A program made the translations under genes and the position numbers. Positions 23,901 to 35,956 of a DNA stretch of 64,000 nucleotides are shown here, in pieces. The DNA comes from Hetaerina americana (lineage: Eukaryota; Arthropoda; Insecta; Odonata; Calopterygidae), in the NCBI GenBank assembly GCA_022747635.1, contig JAKTNV010000001.1, positions 43,936,946 to 44,000,945 of the forward strand. The letters are read 5' to 3'. A model generated the notes under the pieces. It was not told where the DNA came from and did no database searches. It worked only from the letters and a program-made list of their open reading frames with translations. The first letter of the stretch is position 1. Every line of letters starts with the position of its first letter.

Positions 23901-26090
23901 CTTTTGATGGTTATGTGCTACTACTTCAGTGAAATAAATGCTAGTTAATGTCGAGTCACATGCTGAAAGCATTCCAACCGCTTAAAATAAAGCAAATCAG
24001 TTATGAGCGTAAAATCTTTCTTATTGAAAAATGCTGTAAGATGTTATTCAGGAGTTAAATTGTCAATATTGTTGGTCCTGAAGAGTATTGGTATTCAGGG
24101 TGATAGATATTCCTACCTTGAAACAGATTATAACATATTGATGCAAATATTATTTGTAAAGTCAAAGCATAGACTAGACAGTTGTAATATTTATACAGCT
24201 TTTTTCATCTCAAAATAAACCTGGACAGTTGATAGTAATTTTGAGTTGTCCTTTTGGCTTTTGTTAACATTTAGAATAGTCAAATAAAATACTTTGTGAT
24301 TTTTCACTCTCTTTATGAAATATTATATAATAGAAGTATTATTCATAGAAAGATGTGACTGTAAATATATAGCAGGGCAATCTCAGGAGTACCCAACCCA
24401 ACAAAGAAAATGCAAAAAGTTTGGAAAAAATGCATTTATTTTTCAACATAATCTCCTTTCAGCTCTATACACATTTCCCAGCGATGTTCAATAAGTTTGA
24501 TACCCTTTTTATAAAAAGAACTGCTTTGCTCCTCAAAATAACCATTAACTGCCGACATCACTTCTTCACGGTTGGAAAATCTTTGACCAACTAGCTTTTT
24601 TTCTTAAGTCTCCAAAGAGAAAATAATCTGAGGGGGCTAAATCTGGGAAATAGGGTGCATGAGGTAGCAATTGAAACTTTAATTCATGAATTTTGGCCAT
24701 TGCAATGACGGATTTCTGAGCTGGTGTATTGTCTTGATGAAACAACACTTTCTTCTTGCCCAAATGCCGGCCGGTTTTCCTTAATTTCTTCGCTCAAATG
24801 TTGCAATAAGTTTGCATAATAGTCGCTGTTGAAATTTTTTGCTTTTTAAAAATAGTCAATGAAAATTATTCCTTGTGCAAAAAATGATGCAATGACCTTG
24901 CCTGCAGATGAAATGATCTTTGCCTTCTTTAGGGACGGTTCTCCCTTTTGAATCCATTGTTTTGATTGTTCTTTTGCCTCAGGTGTGAAGTAATGGACCC
25001 ATGTTTCATCTATATTTAGGAAATGGTGCAAAAATTCTGCTTTGTTGCTGTTAAACTTTGCTTAACATTCAATTGAAACAACTTCATGACACTGGTTATG
25101 CTCGAGTGTGAGCAAACATGGCACCCATCTTGCACACAGCTTTCTCATATCCAAATTTTCAGTTAATATGATAGGTACTGCACTTTTTGTAATGCCTACT
25201 AGGTCTGCTAGCTCATGCACTTTCAGCCGACGATCATCGGGTATAACTTGGTGGATTTTCTTTACTGTTTCTGGAGTCGTCATCTCATTTGGTCTACTAA
25301 TTTGATGGTCGTCTTGACAGCTTGTATGGCCTTGTTTAAACTCTGCTACCCGATGTTTTACTGTTGTAAACAAAGGAGCAGGCTCACCCAGAGTGGAAAC
25401 CAGTTCTATTCAATTCCAGTTGGGCTGAGGCCTTTCATATAAAAGTATTGTATCACATATCGATGACCAATTTTCTCCATTTTCACAAATTCACTGAAAA
25501 TGTTCACTATTGATGGCTGCCAAACAAAAACCAAACAATGTAGCATCTTCAAACTTGAAACATATGCTTTATAGATTGCACACTCTCTAATGCAGTGATA
25601 TTTTAAATGACTACCACCATCTCTAGGTCAAGCTTGGTGCTTATGGGCCTTCCAATGTATATATATGTATAGGTTTTTACATTTTCAATTTGTTTCATAA
25701 TGGCATTGAAAATATTGATTGAATCTATAATTTAAATCTTGATTTCTAATGAAAAATTTTCTTATCATTATAATAGGAAAATTTATTTTGTATTTTGATT
25801 ACTCATATATGCTGTCCAAGCATATTGCATGGGTATTCTCTAGGTATCATGACTGTATCTTTTTATAGGATGTTGCTGAAAAATCCTGGTGGCGCAAAGA
25901 AGGGTTTTATTCTATTCACCTGCTTAGTCGCCATAGAAATTATTTAGCACATTCAAATATCAACTCAGGTGCATTGATTGATGAGCAGTCTGTGCTGAAA
26001 GATAACACATACTTTGGTCAGATGGCACGATGGATACTTTATGACATTGAGCCTACACTTCCTCTGCCTTCAAGAGATAGCAATGGTTGA
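17705..26090 (+). CDS. GT32-like glycosyltransferase, 4 coding exons, 356 aa
   Basis: Coding exons 17705-17998, 18211-18564, 22925-23125 and 25869-26090; all three introns are phase 0 with GT..AG ends. Start: ATG at 17705, a short basic tail, then a hydrophobic segment at residues 8-30, giving a type II signal anchor as in Golgi enzymes. IPNLVHFVLFG (71-81) opens the DXD sugar-transferase domain. WHAADVARLDLLKKYGG (166-182) precedes the DGD motif (residues 186-188, the metal/nucleotide-sugar site). WYYNAGQLPT and LFGVHNL follow. N-glycosylation sequons at N62, N113, N135. Family: Gly_transf_sug/GT32, which includes alpha-1,4-galactosyl- and mannosyltransferases. The acceptor sugar cannot be told. 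Length and motif order look intact, so probably functional. A 5' non-coding exon is likely. Confidence 0.85.
18211..18564 (+). CDS. glycosyltransferase coding exon 2 (DXD motif)
   Basis: 118 codons from acceptor CACCTTAAG to donor GTTTGT. Contains the catalytic DXD region (GGMTLDGDALILRPF), the most conserved part of the family. Confidence 0.9.
18838..19036 (-). repeat. tRNA-headed SINE, minus strand, in intron 2
   Basis: Read on the minus strand, a GC-rich head with CGGCGGGGTAACATCCTCGT and a perfect B box GGGTTCGATTCC (about 18966-18977) is followed by an AT-rich body. It lies in the 4.3-kb intron of the glycosyltransferase gene. It differs in body sequence from the other SINE families. 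Confidence 0.65.
19037..19349. other. intron sequence without recognised feature
   Basis: AT-rich intronic DNA; no feature seen. Confidence 0.4.
19350..19757 (-). repeat. tRNA-headed SINE, second family, in intron 2
   Basis: Minus-strand head with A box TAGCTCAATTGGTTAGAGC (about 19744-19726) and B box GTTCAAGTCCC (about 19694-19684), spaced as in a tRNA, then about 300 bp of body. The acceptor-stem pairing is not kept, so it is a SINE and not a tRNA gene. Confidence 0.65.
19758..21249. other. intron sequence without recognised feature
   Basis: AT-rich intronic DNA of the glycosyltransferase gene; no exon or clear repeat. Confidence 0.4.
21250..22035 (+). pseudogene. decayed LINE C-terminal fragments in intron 2
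   Basis: Purine-rich plus-strand sequence whose translation shows KLVNKVKKKLIGHMRSM (about 21400-21450) and further on VLGELKEWEW and REWWKEGLGEG (about 21820-21960), with many stops. These resemble the basic C-terminal tail of RTE-like LINEs (GHxxR, then a KRGRG-type stretch). Two successive tails may be present. Old and non-functional. Confidence 0.45.
22036..22924. other. intron sequence without recognised feature
   Basis: AT-rich; ends in the exon 3 acceptor. Confidence 0.4.
22925..23125 (+). CDS. glycosyltransferase coding exon 3
   Basis: 67 codons between acceptor AAATAG and donor GTTAGA, phase 0 at both ends. Carries AHPKARLLRLWLESY and WYYNAGQLPTQQIL. Confidence 0.88.
23126..24367. 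other. intron 3, left part, no recognised feature
   Basis: AT-rich intronic DNA up to the mariner insertion. Confidence 0.4.
24368..25628 (-). mobile_element. mariner element, copy 3, in intron 3
   Basis: Minus-strand transposase of the same family as copy 1. N-terminal part KVHELADLVGITKSAVPIIL then NLDMRKLCARWVPCLLT (about 25250-25115). First-Asp block NIDETWVHYFTPEAKEQS (about 25025-24970). Second Asp FHQDNTPAQKS (about 24745-24710). Third Asp PDLAPSDYFLF (about 24655-24620). Several frameshifts and a stop mean it is inactive. The layout is otherwise complete at about 1.26 kb. It lies in the antisense orientation to the host gene, 240 bp before the exon 4 acceptor. Confidence 0.88.
25869..26090 (+). 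CDS. glycosyltransferase coding exon 4 and stop
   Basis: 73 codons plus TGA (26088-26090), acceptor TTTTTATAG. Starts DVAEKSWWRKEGFYSIHLLS and ends with a Pro/Ser-rich tail. Confidence 0.85.
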   Translation, partial: DVAEKSWWRKEGFYSIHLLSRHRNYLAHSNINSGALIDEQSVLKDNTYFGQMARWILYDIEPTLPLPSRDSNG

Positions 26091-27862
26091 TAATTGTGAG
26101 AAGTAAGTTGAAATGATATTTATAATTTTACCAAGTTATTTATTTAATTTCATAAGCAGTATTTACCTATAAATAATAATGAACCCACATATGTTAGTTA
26201 GTTTGTATAAGTTAGAATGACAAGGAAGATGAATTTTTTTCTAATAATGGCTTTCATGCATATAGTTTAAAAAGTCATTAAAAATATTTGCTTAATTATT
26301 CAAGGAGAAATTGTATGCTCTACAGTTTAAGGAAACTTATTCATGGAAGGTACTAAACTGTGGTGTAGCTCAGTCCATCTAGGAGCTGTTATTGGCCTCT
26401 TGAAGACAATATAATTAGTGACTATGACATTTATATTTCATGGAAAAAGATTTTTGAAGCAACTACATAATAGACTAGTTTTATTCTATTCTAAAGTAAT
26501 GATCTTGGTGGTAGCTTACTTGGAAAGTTGTATGTTGAGTTTACACCTTGAAAATGGGTGCAATATTATTCTTAAACTACTCTCTTATCTGACGAGATTG
26601 TGAATAAATGAATCATGAAATTCAGGGAAAATATGAAGTTGTGGTTAGTTAAAGGAAAAATTTGCCTTAACTTGGAAATATTTAATTTTTTCAATATTTT
26701 CCAATCAGTTACATTTTTTGGTTTTCCCAATTGCTAGAAAACTTAAGTTTAAATTTTTATCTTCATTTATTTTGTAACACATTGGTGCTTAGAATTTTTC
26801 ATAAATAAAAGGAAGCTTATGTTTTCATGAAATCGGGTATTTTTCTTTCAGAAGGTTTGAATTGGTTCAAATGGGCATGGACTCCAGTTAGAGATCTGTG
26901 GAAGGTGTGCTTGAGATTCTGATTTAAGGTGATGGTGAGAGGATGTAGCAGGAGATTGAAGATAACTATGATGGAGAGGATGGACAAAGAGGAAATAGCT
27001 GAACATCTGGGGCACTGGCCCTTCACCCAGAATCAGAAGTAGTCAGCTTAGTTTATTAGGAGAGGTATTGAAGTCTCCCTTGGAGTAGAAAATAATATCT
27101 TGAGTTTGGTGGTCTTGGAGAAATTGAGGATGGATTTTTAAATGAGTGGGAGAAGAATTGGAAGACTTGCAGAATAAGGCAAAAAACTGATGATTTGATT
27201 TCATGTAGGTACTTCTAATAATGGGGTTTAGAAGTAAAAAGCTATAATTTAGAATTTTGGGGAGTTATTGAAGCTGTGAAATATCTGAGCATGCTTAAAG
27301 CATTGTAAACACTAAGATATACCCCAGTACACATTTTATAACATTATATAAGAGAAATGAGTCTGATAATAAATAAGCAAAAATCCTAATAAATGAACTT
27401 CCACAAAGTTGAGGCTGAAACTATTGAGAAAAGCAAAAATCCTGTTTTAGAATTTTTGTGCGTGCAATATCACACCCGTTAGTTCAGTGAACTTTGGAAA
27501 AAGGTATGTCTCAAAATTTTCCACTGTGGGGAGCCAAGGGAGAAGAATATAAGAGAGAAAGATGACCTTACCTTTTATTTTTATCAATAAAAGTATGAGA
27601 GTGGAATGCACTTAAAAGTGAATGGAAGGTACATATGTCTTGTTTGTGTAAAATATGTTCTAATATCCATTAACTGACAACCAGTAGAAGAGAGTTGGGG
27701 GCAAAAGAGCAAAGACAGAAGTTTCTTAGACACAGGAATGAGTGACATAATACATTTTTCCCTCTCTGTATGTCAATATAATTGGCAATTTAAAAAGATA
27801 AATTTATTTTAACTTTTTTTGATTCATCATTTATGAATTAAGGACAACAAATAAGACACGAA
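26091..27862. other. 3' UTR and downstream DNA of the glycosyltransferase gene
   Basis: Possible polyadenylation signals (AATAAA) lie near 26604 and 26803, but the true end cannot be placed. Nothing else is recognised. Confidence 0.35.
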
Positions 27863-28520
27863 GGTAGGCTGAAAACTAATGCACACATGCTTGTAGACCA
27901 CAAAAAAAATGACCTTTATAAGCACTCTTGTTGGCATGTGGAAGGAACACATCCCCACTCACCAAGCATGTGCAGGTTTGAGGTCGTTTCATTCATCCAG
28001 CGTATTTCAGGAAGCGCAAGTATGGAGATGTATTCTAGTGCAATGTCAACGTGAGTTAACAGCATGCTGTTATCGAATTTTTGACTGATGAAAAAGTGAT
28101 TCCTACTGAGGTTCATCGTCATTTAAAGGCTGCTTATGGTGACGATGCTGTTGAGAGGTCTACTGTAAATCGATGGGTAGTAAAATTTCATGGTTTCGTG
28201 CCTGGAAAAGCCATAATTGTTGATGAAACTCGATGCAGACGTCCAATCACTGCCGCAGACAATAAAAATCGCAAAATCGTCGAGTATTAGATCCAAAATG
28301 ACTGGCGAATCACTCAAAAGCATATTGGAAACCATGTTGGAATATCCAAGGATGAAGTTTGTTGTATTGAAAGGAGCCTGGTGCCAACAATCTTGAGACA
28401 TGACAACGCTCATCCAAACACCTCGTGGGCATTGCTATTATTGCTCGTGCTATGAGCGATCTTGCTATTTGTTTTTGTTTGTGGTCTACAAACATGTGTG
28501 CATTACTTTTTACCCTACCC
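27863..28520 (+). mobile_element. internally deleted mariner with long inverted repeats
   Basis: Ends are inverted repeats of about 45 bp: GGTAGGCTGAAAACTAATGC at 27863 and the complement of GGGTAGGGTAAAAAGTAATG ending at 28520, both continuing through CACACATG.TTGTAGACCAC. The plus strand keeps the transposase N-terminus (HRHLKAAYGDDAVERSTVNR, about 28110-28175; DETRCRRPITAAD). It then jumps from the helix-turn-helix region to RHDNAHPNTSWA, the second-Asp motif (about 28395-28430), losing the whole centre. At 658 bp it is a MITE-like derivative. A third mariner lineage in this window. Confidence 0.85.
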
Positions 28521-28529
28521 TTGTAATTG

Positions 28530-28765
28530 CAATCAACCTGGAGGTTGGTTTAACAGTGAAGTAGAGAGCTCAACTGGTGCAAAGTATTGCAACAGTGAAA
28601 TTCAGACTGCCAACGAAGAGGGGGCAGGTCCATTTCCTGTGCCAGATGTATTTTCTCAAATACCTCTGATATTCAGAAATTCAGATCAATGTAGTCCCCA
28701 TGGATGCCAGAGCTAAATGCTCTACCAACTTAGCTAATTGTAATACCACAACAAATAACTCCTCA
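28530..28765 (-). repeat. tRNA-derived SINE, minus strand
   Basis: Minus-strand head TTAGCTAAGTTGGTAGAGC (about 28734-28716) is an A box; the B box is decayed. The tail GGCACAGGAAATGGACC matches the tail of the SINE at 736. It directly abuts the right end of the deleted mariner. Confidence 0.6.
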
Positions 28766-29084
28766 TTATTTCAGTTTCTATAAATAAAGTCACTAAAATT
28801 GTTTGGAAACACTCAGTAATATGGAGAATATACTCCAGTATGTCAAATAAATATGGCCATCAGTTTTTGGGTGAAGATATATCTTATATATTTTGTTGTT
28901 ACATTTATATATTATATGATTAAATGTTCAGAAAATCAACAGAATGTCAAATACCCCATAAAAATGGTTTGATGTTAACATAGTAAATAAATACCCTAAC
29001 ATAAAGATAAAACACAAAGGAAATCACTAGGAATTGGAAATATAAAACAAACTCTAAAGTTATCAACCTAAAGATTGTTTTGAT

Positions 29085-29312
29085 AGGCGAGGTTAGAGCT
29101 CACCTAGTACCGTGCCTAACACCAGATAAAATTCACTCATCAGGGTATGAGGGTAGGTCCTTTCTCCATGTTGCCCATGGTTCCCCAGGCAGCTCTGGTA
29201 CCCAAGAAATCATAAGACTTGGGTGAAGCTTAGCATGCATAGAGGCTTCCCAGACTCTCCAGTCAATAGCCCAGCTCTCCACCCACTGAACTACCCATCC
29301 CATGAATATATG
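29085..29312 (-). repeat. tRNA-derived SINE, minus strand
   Basis: Minus-strand head GGTAGTTCAGTGGGTGGAGAG (about 29300) begins the element; body GGTACCAGAGCTGCCTGGGG and AACCAT matches the copies at 736 and 44.09 kb. Ends with GGTGAGCTCTAACCTCGCC. Confidence 0.7.
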
Positions 29313-29425
29313 TACATATTATTGAAAAATAACATGCTAAAACAAACTACAGGAACTCTGGAAATATTTTGAATAAAAGTTTAGTAATTTTGTACAGAAC
29401 TTGGGATCCATTGGATATTGTTACA

Positions 29426-29637
29426 TTATAGGCAGATATCTTTTCTCAGTGATGAAGTAAATGTAGGCATCAGGTGACCATTTACAGAACGACCTTCTAT
29501 TGGAACCCCTGTGGCAATTTGGAAATTTGTTGAGGTCATAAGGTCCAATAAGCTGCATTCATCTTTACTTTCAATCAGTTGCGTGCACAGCTCTTGAATA
29601 TAAGGCGATCCTTTTTCATTTTGGATAGAAATATTTC
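29426..29637 (-). CDS. caspase B last exon (small subunit end)
   Basis: 212 nt after acceptor TTTCTCATAG. Opens with the split Gly codon, NISIQNEKGSPYIQELC, DLMTSTNFQIA and finishes MPTFTSSLRKDICL-stop, the typical caspase C-terminal strand. Confidence 0.85.
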
Positions 29638-32600
29638 CTATGAGAAAATACACAGTATTCATTAATTTTTTATGAAACTGATCATGAAGCCATTATTTAA
29701 CAAGGAATTTCAAATTGTTATATAATTTATAATATAATAGATAAGTAGCAATAATATTATGAATTGACTAGAGTTGGCTGGATTAGCATAGAATTTTAAT
29801 GGGTCATGTCACTCCTTAGAATTATGCTACTATCCCTAATTAACATGAGACAAAATATCCTTTCACCATAACATATTTTTACAGGACTGAGACTTGGTCT
29901 CTATTCTCTGCCGTCACACTCGCTAAACTCACTCTAGGCGTGGACTCCACGCCGACTCCCCCTCCCTGAACCGGACACAGCCTATCAGGTTTGTCCTCAA
30001 TGGTTACAGGGTATATCACACTCTCACTCGACTCATTCCGGCCCGTCCCTTTGTCGGAACAAAACCGATCCAGAGTGAACAGTACTTGAGGTAATTTCTC
30101 ATAATCGCTCTCCTGCTCTGATTTCGGGCCCGCGTGAAGCGACTGGGCAGAATCTACATTCCACGCATGTCTCGGCGGGCTTTGTGGCACCGACGAGATG
30201 CTCTGAGGCCTCTCACTCTCTGCTTGCTTTGGCGGCTGGAGACAGGCTGGCCTGTTCGATCCTACCAAAGACTTGACCCTTTCGCTTTTTTCCGACCTAA
30301 CGGATTGGCAGAGCGGAGCTGACTCCGTCGACCAATGCGCCTTCTGCCCCATATGCGGTTGATTTGGTGGGCGGAGACGGGCTGACCCGCTCGGCTCGGC
30401 GAAATCAACGGATGGACAGCAAATATCAGCTTTGCAGTGGAGGTCGGCCGTCCGTCTCGACTGCTCAGCTGGAGAGCTTTTCCTGATAGCTCCATTGCAT
30501 TGGCCAGATCGATAGAGGTTGGCTGTCCACCTCGATCTGTAGATTTCTTCATCCTTGATCTTTGCCAACGCCTCAGATGGGTGGTGGATGTTGGCTGTCC
30601 AACTCGACCCAGGAGCAGATGTTTCATCTGGCCCATCTGAGTTTATCTCCCTTCCTTTCTCTATACAAACCCTTATTCCACTATTTACATCTTCCTTGAT
30701 CGAATTTGGTTCGCAGAATTTGGCTGTCCAACTCGGCTTTTCCAAAATCGAATCACCATTTCCTAACCTAATCGACTTATTCCTATGATTATCTAAATCT
30801 AATTCAGCCGATTTATGTTCGACGGATTGGTTTGCGGGGAAGCCGCTTGGGCTAGGCGACTCCCCGCTTGGCACTTTTCTCGTGTCCTACCCTGTCGACT
30901 GGGGCAATTGACACCGATATGCCCTCTTGCGCCACAGCTGAAACACTGGACTCTCGGGCACGCATTTGCCCTATGTCCCGACTCTCCGCAGGAATAACAA
31001 GCTCCGTCAAAGCCCGGTCCCTGGTCTCTCGCCTGTGAAGGCCTAGACCACGTAGGTCTCGTTATGGCCCTTCCCAACTCATAGCTGATGCTCTGTCTAT
31101 GTCCATCGTCCCCTGATGCATCGTCCGAGTCATCACTGCTGTCAGTAGATAACGACCCGCACGTTACCTCCGACTCTGAAGAAGATGACGAAGTGGATGT
31201 TATTTCCCTCCGATACTTTTTCTTGGAACCCTTTCTCAAGTTCACTTCCTTATCGTTCTTCTCACTGCCCAATTTTTGTAAAATTCGGCTAATTCCATCC
31301 GTTAGGTTGTTGATCATCTCGTTCTGCTGTTGCAATTGACTCCGCAACTCCTTTATTTCCTCAGAGTTGCGGTCGCTCTGTACTGGTATCTCTTTCTGAT
31401 TTGATTTCGCTTCCGAAGGCAGAATGCGCAGTTTTTCCTTTTCTCTGGTCAAATCTGACGCTTCTTTCCTTTCCCCCAGCGGCGGAAAATCATATGAGTC
31501 CATCAGCGGCAGTTTGGGCTGAGGGCCCCCCGCTGCGTTTGCTGTAATGGTCCGAATGGGGTTCAGTTCCTCATTAATTTCTCCGTCGCTTGCGGCAACT
31601 TTCTCCGTCTCGATGTGCTTCTTTTTATGCCCCTTACTGCATGCTCGTTTCATTTTCCGCCCTGCATCTAGGTCTTCGTCCCAGTTTAAGGCGTATAAAG
31701 CTCCTGAGAGGGTTACATCGTCAGGCTGCACATCCTCGTCCAATTCTTTGACCATGGTGTCCCTAACCGTGGTTGTGCCAAAAGAAGCTTAGCCCGCAAT
31801 GATCGCTCTTTGCGCACTAAGAGTGGCCCTACCAAGGAGTGTCCTTTACTTGACAACTCATTTTCCACCTCTTCTTCACTCATTTGCTTAATTATTTCAA
31901 ATTCTGCCTTTACCGCTGAATGCCGTAGCAGTGCCCTCATATCTCTCTGATATCTCGCCAAAAATCCAGTGCCACCCTCCATTGTAAATTAGGAAGAAGA
32001 TAATTCTTAACCTATTGAATAATTAAAGGATTTGCCCCACCTAACCTAAAATACGCTTACTGCAAAAATTTAATCCTAATCTAAAGATATTTCCCTGTTC
32101 TACAGTTATTATAACAAATAGGGTAGAATAAATCAGAATTCTATATTAAAAGCATAACCTAACCTCAAAATTCAAAAATTACAAACTCCACTTCCTCTTT
32201 TCAAAGGATCCTCTGCCACTCTGGGGATACGTGGCCACGCACGGAGCTTCCCTCACGCCAATAATAGTAGTTAATCTTAGAAACCGATCGTCCCTCCGCA
32301 ACTTAACTGGAAACAAGTCGCCTCGGGAATGTTCACAGCTTTCATCCCACACTCAACGCCAAGCAACCACTCAAAGCAACCGCACAAACCACATTCAAGT
32401 ACAAAAGATTGAGTAGAAATTATAATCTCTTATTTACTGCTTCCCTCACAAAGAATTTTAAATTTTTTTATTTCATGAAAATGTATAGCGAAAAAAAATG
32501 ACTAATTTATAAATCAAATAGAAAAATTGTATACCGCTCGCGAAAGAGCTGTACGTAATAACTGGCGCTCGCGCGATGTTACTCACGCATCGTTCCCGCT

Positions 32601-35600
32601 CACACACACGCTATGCACACCATGCCGGTATCACTCCGCTCGCTCTCCTTCACACCATTGTTGCCTCGTCAAGGCCGACGCGACGCCATTTTACACTCGC
32701 GCCTCATGCGCACTCTCGAAATATAATTGTCACTTTTCTCGCACAACAATAGAAAGGCTGCCCCACGTTGGGCGCCATTTGTGACGCGGTATTTAATTCA
32801 TAGATAAATTTTCCCCGATACCGCGAGACAAGGGAGGCCGCGACTCTACTTGTTTTGAGGGCGCCAGGCTAGCCGCATGGCTAGCCGCAGAGTCACGCCG
32901 CTGGCTGTCACCTGGCCCATCACACTCCTCGTCCCAGGGGAGGGCTCGCTCACCTTTTATGTGCCCCGGGGTGGGCAGCGGCTCTTCAGCTGAAATCACG
33001 AGGGACGCAAGGAGGCGCATAAAAATGGACTACGACGAGTAAACTTCACAAGAACTATTTATTATCACAAGAAAAGGTGTGGGCGCTCCCAAGCAAACAT
33101 GACGCGCGGTGCCGACGCCTGCTGGGCCACGATGTTGGGTGGCCGCTCGGCTGCAGCCGAAGATGGCCGCCTCGCTGTCGACTGCTGGCTCCCGATGTTC
33201 CGGTCGGGGCCTGCGGGGGGCCCACACGGCGAGGTCGGTTGCTGGCACGCGCACCCCCGGTGTTCGCAGGCTGTCGGTGACTCGACGATGATAGCACACC
33301 ACCTTCTCTCTCGGACATCTCACAACGAACTCTCCTTACCACGTGTTGGCCGGCACTCTCCGCGCGCGGCGCGCCCCGCTCTTCTTTTTTTCTTACATAC
33401 ATTGTCGGCGCCCACAGATAGCGCCCCGCCGTTCTACGGCTCGCGAGAGGGGCGCGCGTATTCGAACTGGGCAAGTGACGCTGCGCCAAGCACAACGTCA
33501 CAATAGCCTATCATTTTATTCTTGAGAATGATAATTGCGGTTGCCCCGTGGCCTTCCTCAATTGTATTTTTAACGTGACACCATCACTCAATGGCCTCTC
33601 CACTGGGGTCAGAAGCCTTTGCAGCCGCCTCACTGAGGAACAGACGCTGCGTGGACTACCTTTCGTCTGGCTCCTAACCTTCGACCTATCTGACATGGGT
33701 GACCCTACCAGGGGCAATTATCATTACACCCGTCAGCGCAGCTCTAGGGGTCATCTGAACGCACAAGCCCTTCCACCACGTCAAGGTAGTAGTTAGTCCA
33801 CGTCGTGATACACGACTTCAATTCTTTACTACAAAATGTCACGCCGCGGACCAACAAATATCGATTGAGGTAAGTCGCAAGATCGCAAGAGGTGCCGCAG
33901 AGGTAAATCTTGTTTACGATACGATAACTGTCACGCGCTAAATAGCCTTGAGCGCCTTTCTGGTCGCTGATTGCTTAAGAGCCAAGTCCTCTAATCTGTC
34001 CTTACACCAACCTTGTGACGAAGTGAGCGGCACATTTTGTGACTCACGAGGCAAACTTTATGACTGACCGGAAGATTTATTTCAGATTTATCTAAGATTT
34101 ATCACTTGGGGCTGTGAATTTCGATTCTTTGCCCTATCCTTAGTTTTCTTGTTCAGGAAGCGACCGGAGAGACGATTCAGAGATCGAATCAGAAGTGGCG
34201 AGTCGGAGCGAGTTGCCGCGCCCAATTCACTGAGAGAAGGAAGACATTCCGGAGAATTGATTGCTCCTTCATAATAATGTATTTAATTTTTCTGGAATGT
34301 GTACTCTGAGGTACGAAATATTCTTGTAAACTTCTACGAACCCTCGTCATCTTATCACTTAAATTTAGTATTTCTCAAGTGGAAAGAGAATTATCATTGC
34401 AATTCATAATTTTACTTATTTCCAAATCATGACGATCGCTCTCTTCTCTTAGCAGCGAAATAAATTTTTTATCCTACCACAGATCAACCTCATCTCATTG
34501 ATCGACTTTAGTCTAACATTTTTTTAAGTGGAAGTATAATCCCATTATGATTTAAAATTTTACTAGTTTCCGAGTATCTCATGAAGAGTTTTCACATTTT
34601 TATAGAATTTTGCTCGAAAACGATTTCATACATGGAGGTCACAGATACAAACAGCCCAAGTAAGAATTGAGGAAATAATGAAGAAGTACATATTTATACT
34701 CACCATTCACTGTTGCTAGTCCAATGACTATATCTGAATCATCTGACATTTCTTCAAGCTGTTCCTCCATTGGCAAGCTGGATTCGTCATTGAATTTATT
34801 TTGACTTGCTTCCTCTTGTGCTCTTTTGTATTGTGATTTATCACTTGATTTTTGGACATTGAAATTCATTTCATTTCGAAATATTTTGGTCACCATTTCC
34901 TGTGGCAAGACTTTGGGAGATAATTCGACTTCTTCATTGAGAGATTTGCCTCCCTCTGGTGACTCGATTTCCATTTTATTTTCTACTTCTTTGGAAAGGA
35001 ACATTTTTGGTGTGTATGCAGCCTCTTCAATATTTTCTCCCCGGCAACACTACACGAGTAAAACAACATTTCTCAAAACAAATTGTTTTCAAATCAATTC
35101 ATTAAATGTGAGTTTATTTGAAAACAATTTGTTTGTTTGTAATCAATCATTCGCAGTAACCCTCTGGGTTGACTGGAAGTAAATTCAAGTAAACAAAGAG
35201 TAAATTGTGGACTTATTAATTTTTTAAGTGAATGAAAATTTTTATCTGGACAAACCCTAATCATTTATGAACTTCAATTTCTTCTTAAATTAAAATAGCA
35301 GTCTGCAGAGAGTAAATGACTCCTCACACAAAGATATATGTTATATTATCAGAGAGTTTCACTTTCTTAAAATAAAAACTAACACTATCATTATAAGGAC
35401 GATAGCTCTAGTGATTACTATACGATTGAATCACGAGAGTTTGTGCAGGTAACACTTCCATTTACAGTTAGGCCTAAGGTAATTTTTGAAGGAATAATTT
35501 ATAGAATTTAATCAGTTCCACGCGTCTATCAGCATACTTGATTAGTACTTGCGAAACCAGCATCCTCAAGTTATGAAAAAATAAATGCGACATACGTTAA

Positions 35601-35913
35601 TGGTGAGAATCTTTTAAGTTGACACGCTATTTACATGGACATTGAGAGGAGAGAATAGAGTTAGTTGGTAGGAGAGAATTTGTTTACATACCAATTTTTA
35701 GAGGAATAAATAAAATTAGTCTCTCTGGGGTGATTAATGAACGCTAAGGAATAGAGGAAACTTCGATAAATAGCGTGGCGCAGCAGGTAACAAATTGTAC
35801 GGTGACCCCTTGTACCCCAACGAAGGTGACTGAGACAACCGTAATATTGAAGTGAGTTGTGTTTTGGTTAATATTTTTACTTTTTACTTTATTTAATTGC
35901 AATTCTGCATCAA

Positions 35914-35956
<43 letters not shown>

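Larger units (their letters stand above)
29879..33502 (-). mobile_element. LTR retroelement: 5' LTR, primer site, gag-like ORFs, no pol
   Basis: Minus-strand element inserted in the last intron of caspase B. Order: LTR (33502-32780), primer binding site (32777-32760), leader of about 780 bp, gag-like frames (31982-30799), and a second frame (30874-29879). No protease, reverse transcriptase, RNase H or integrase motif was found, and no second LTR. It is either a truncated copy or a non-autonomous derivative. The tRNA-Lys-type primer site and double zinc knuckle point to a Gypsy-type element. Confidence 0.75.

Noticed and set aside
33055..33506. 148- and 135-codon ORFs on both strands
   Set aside because: Both fall within the GC-rich LTR and lack family features.
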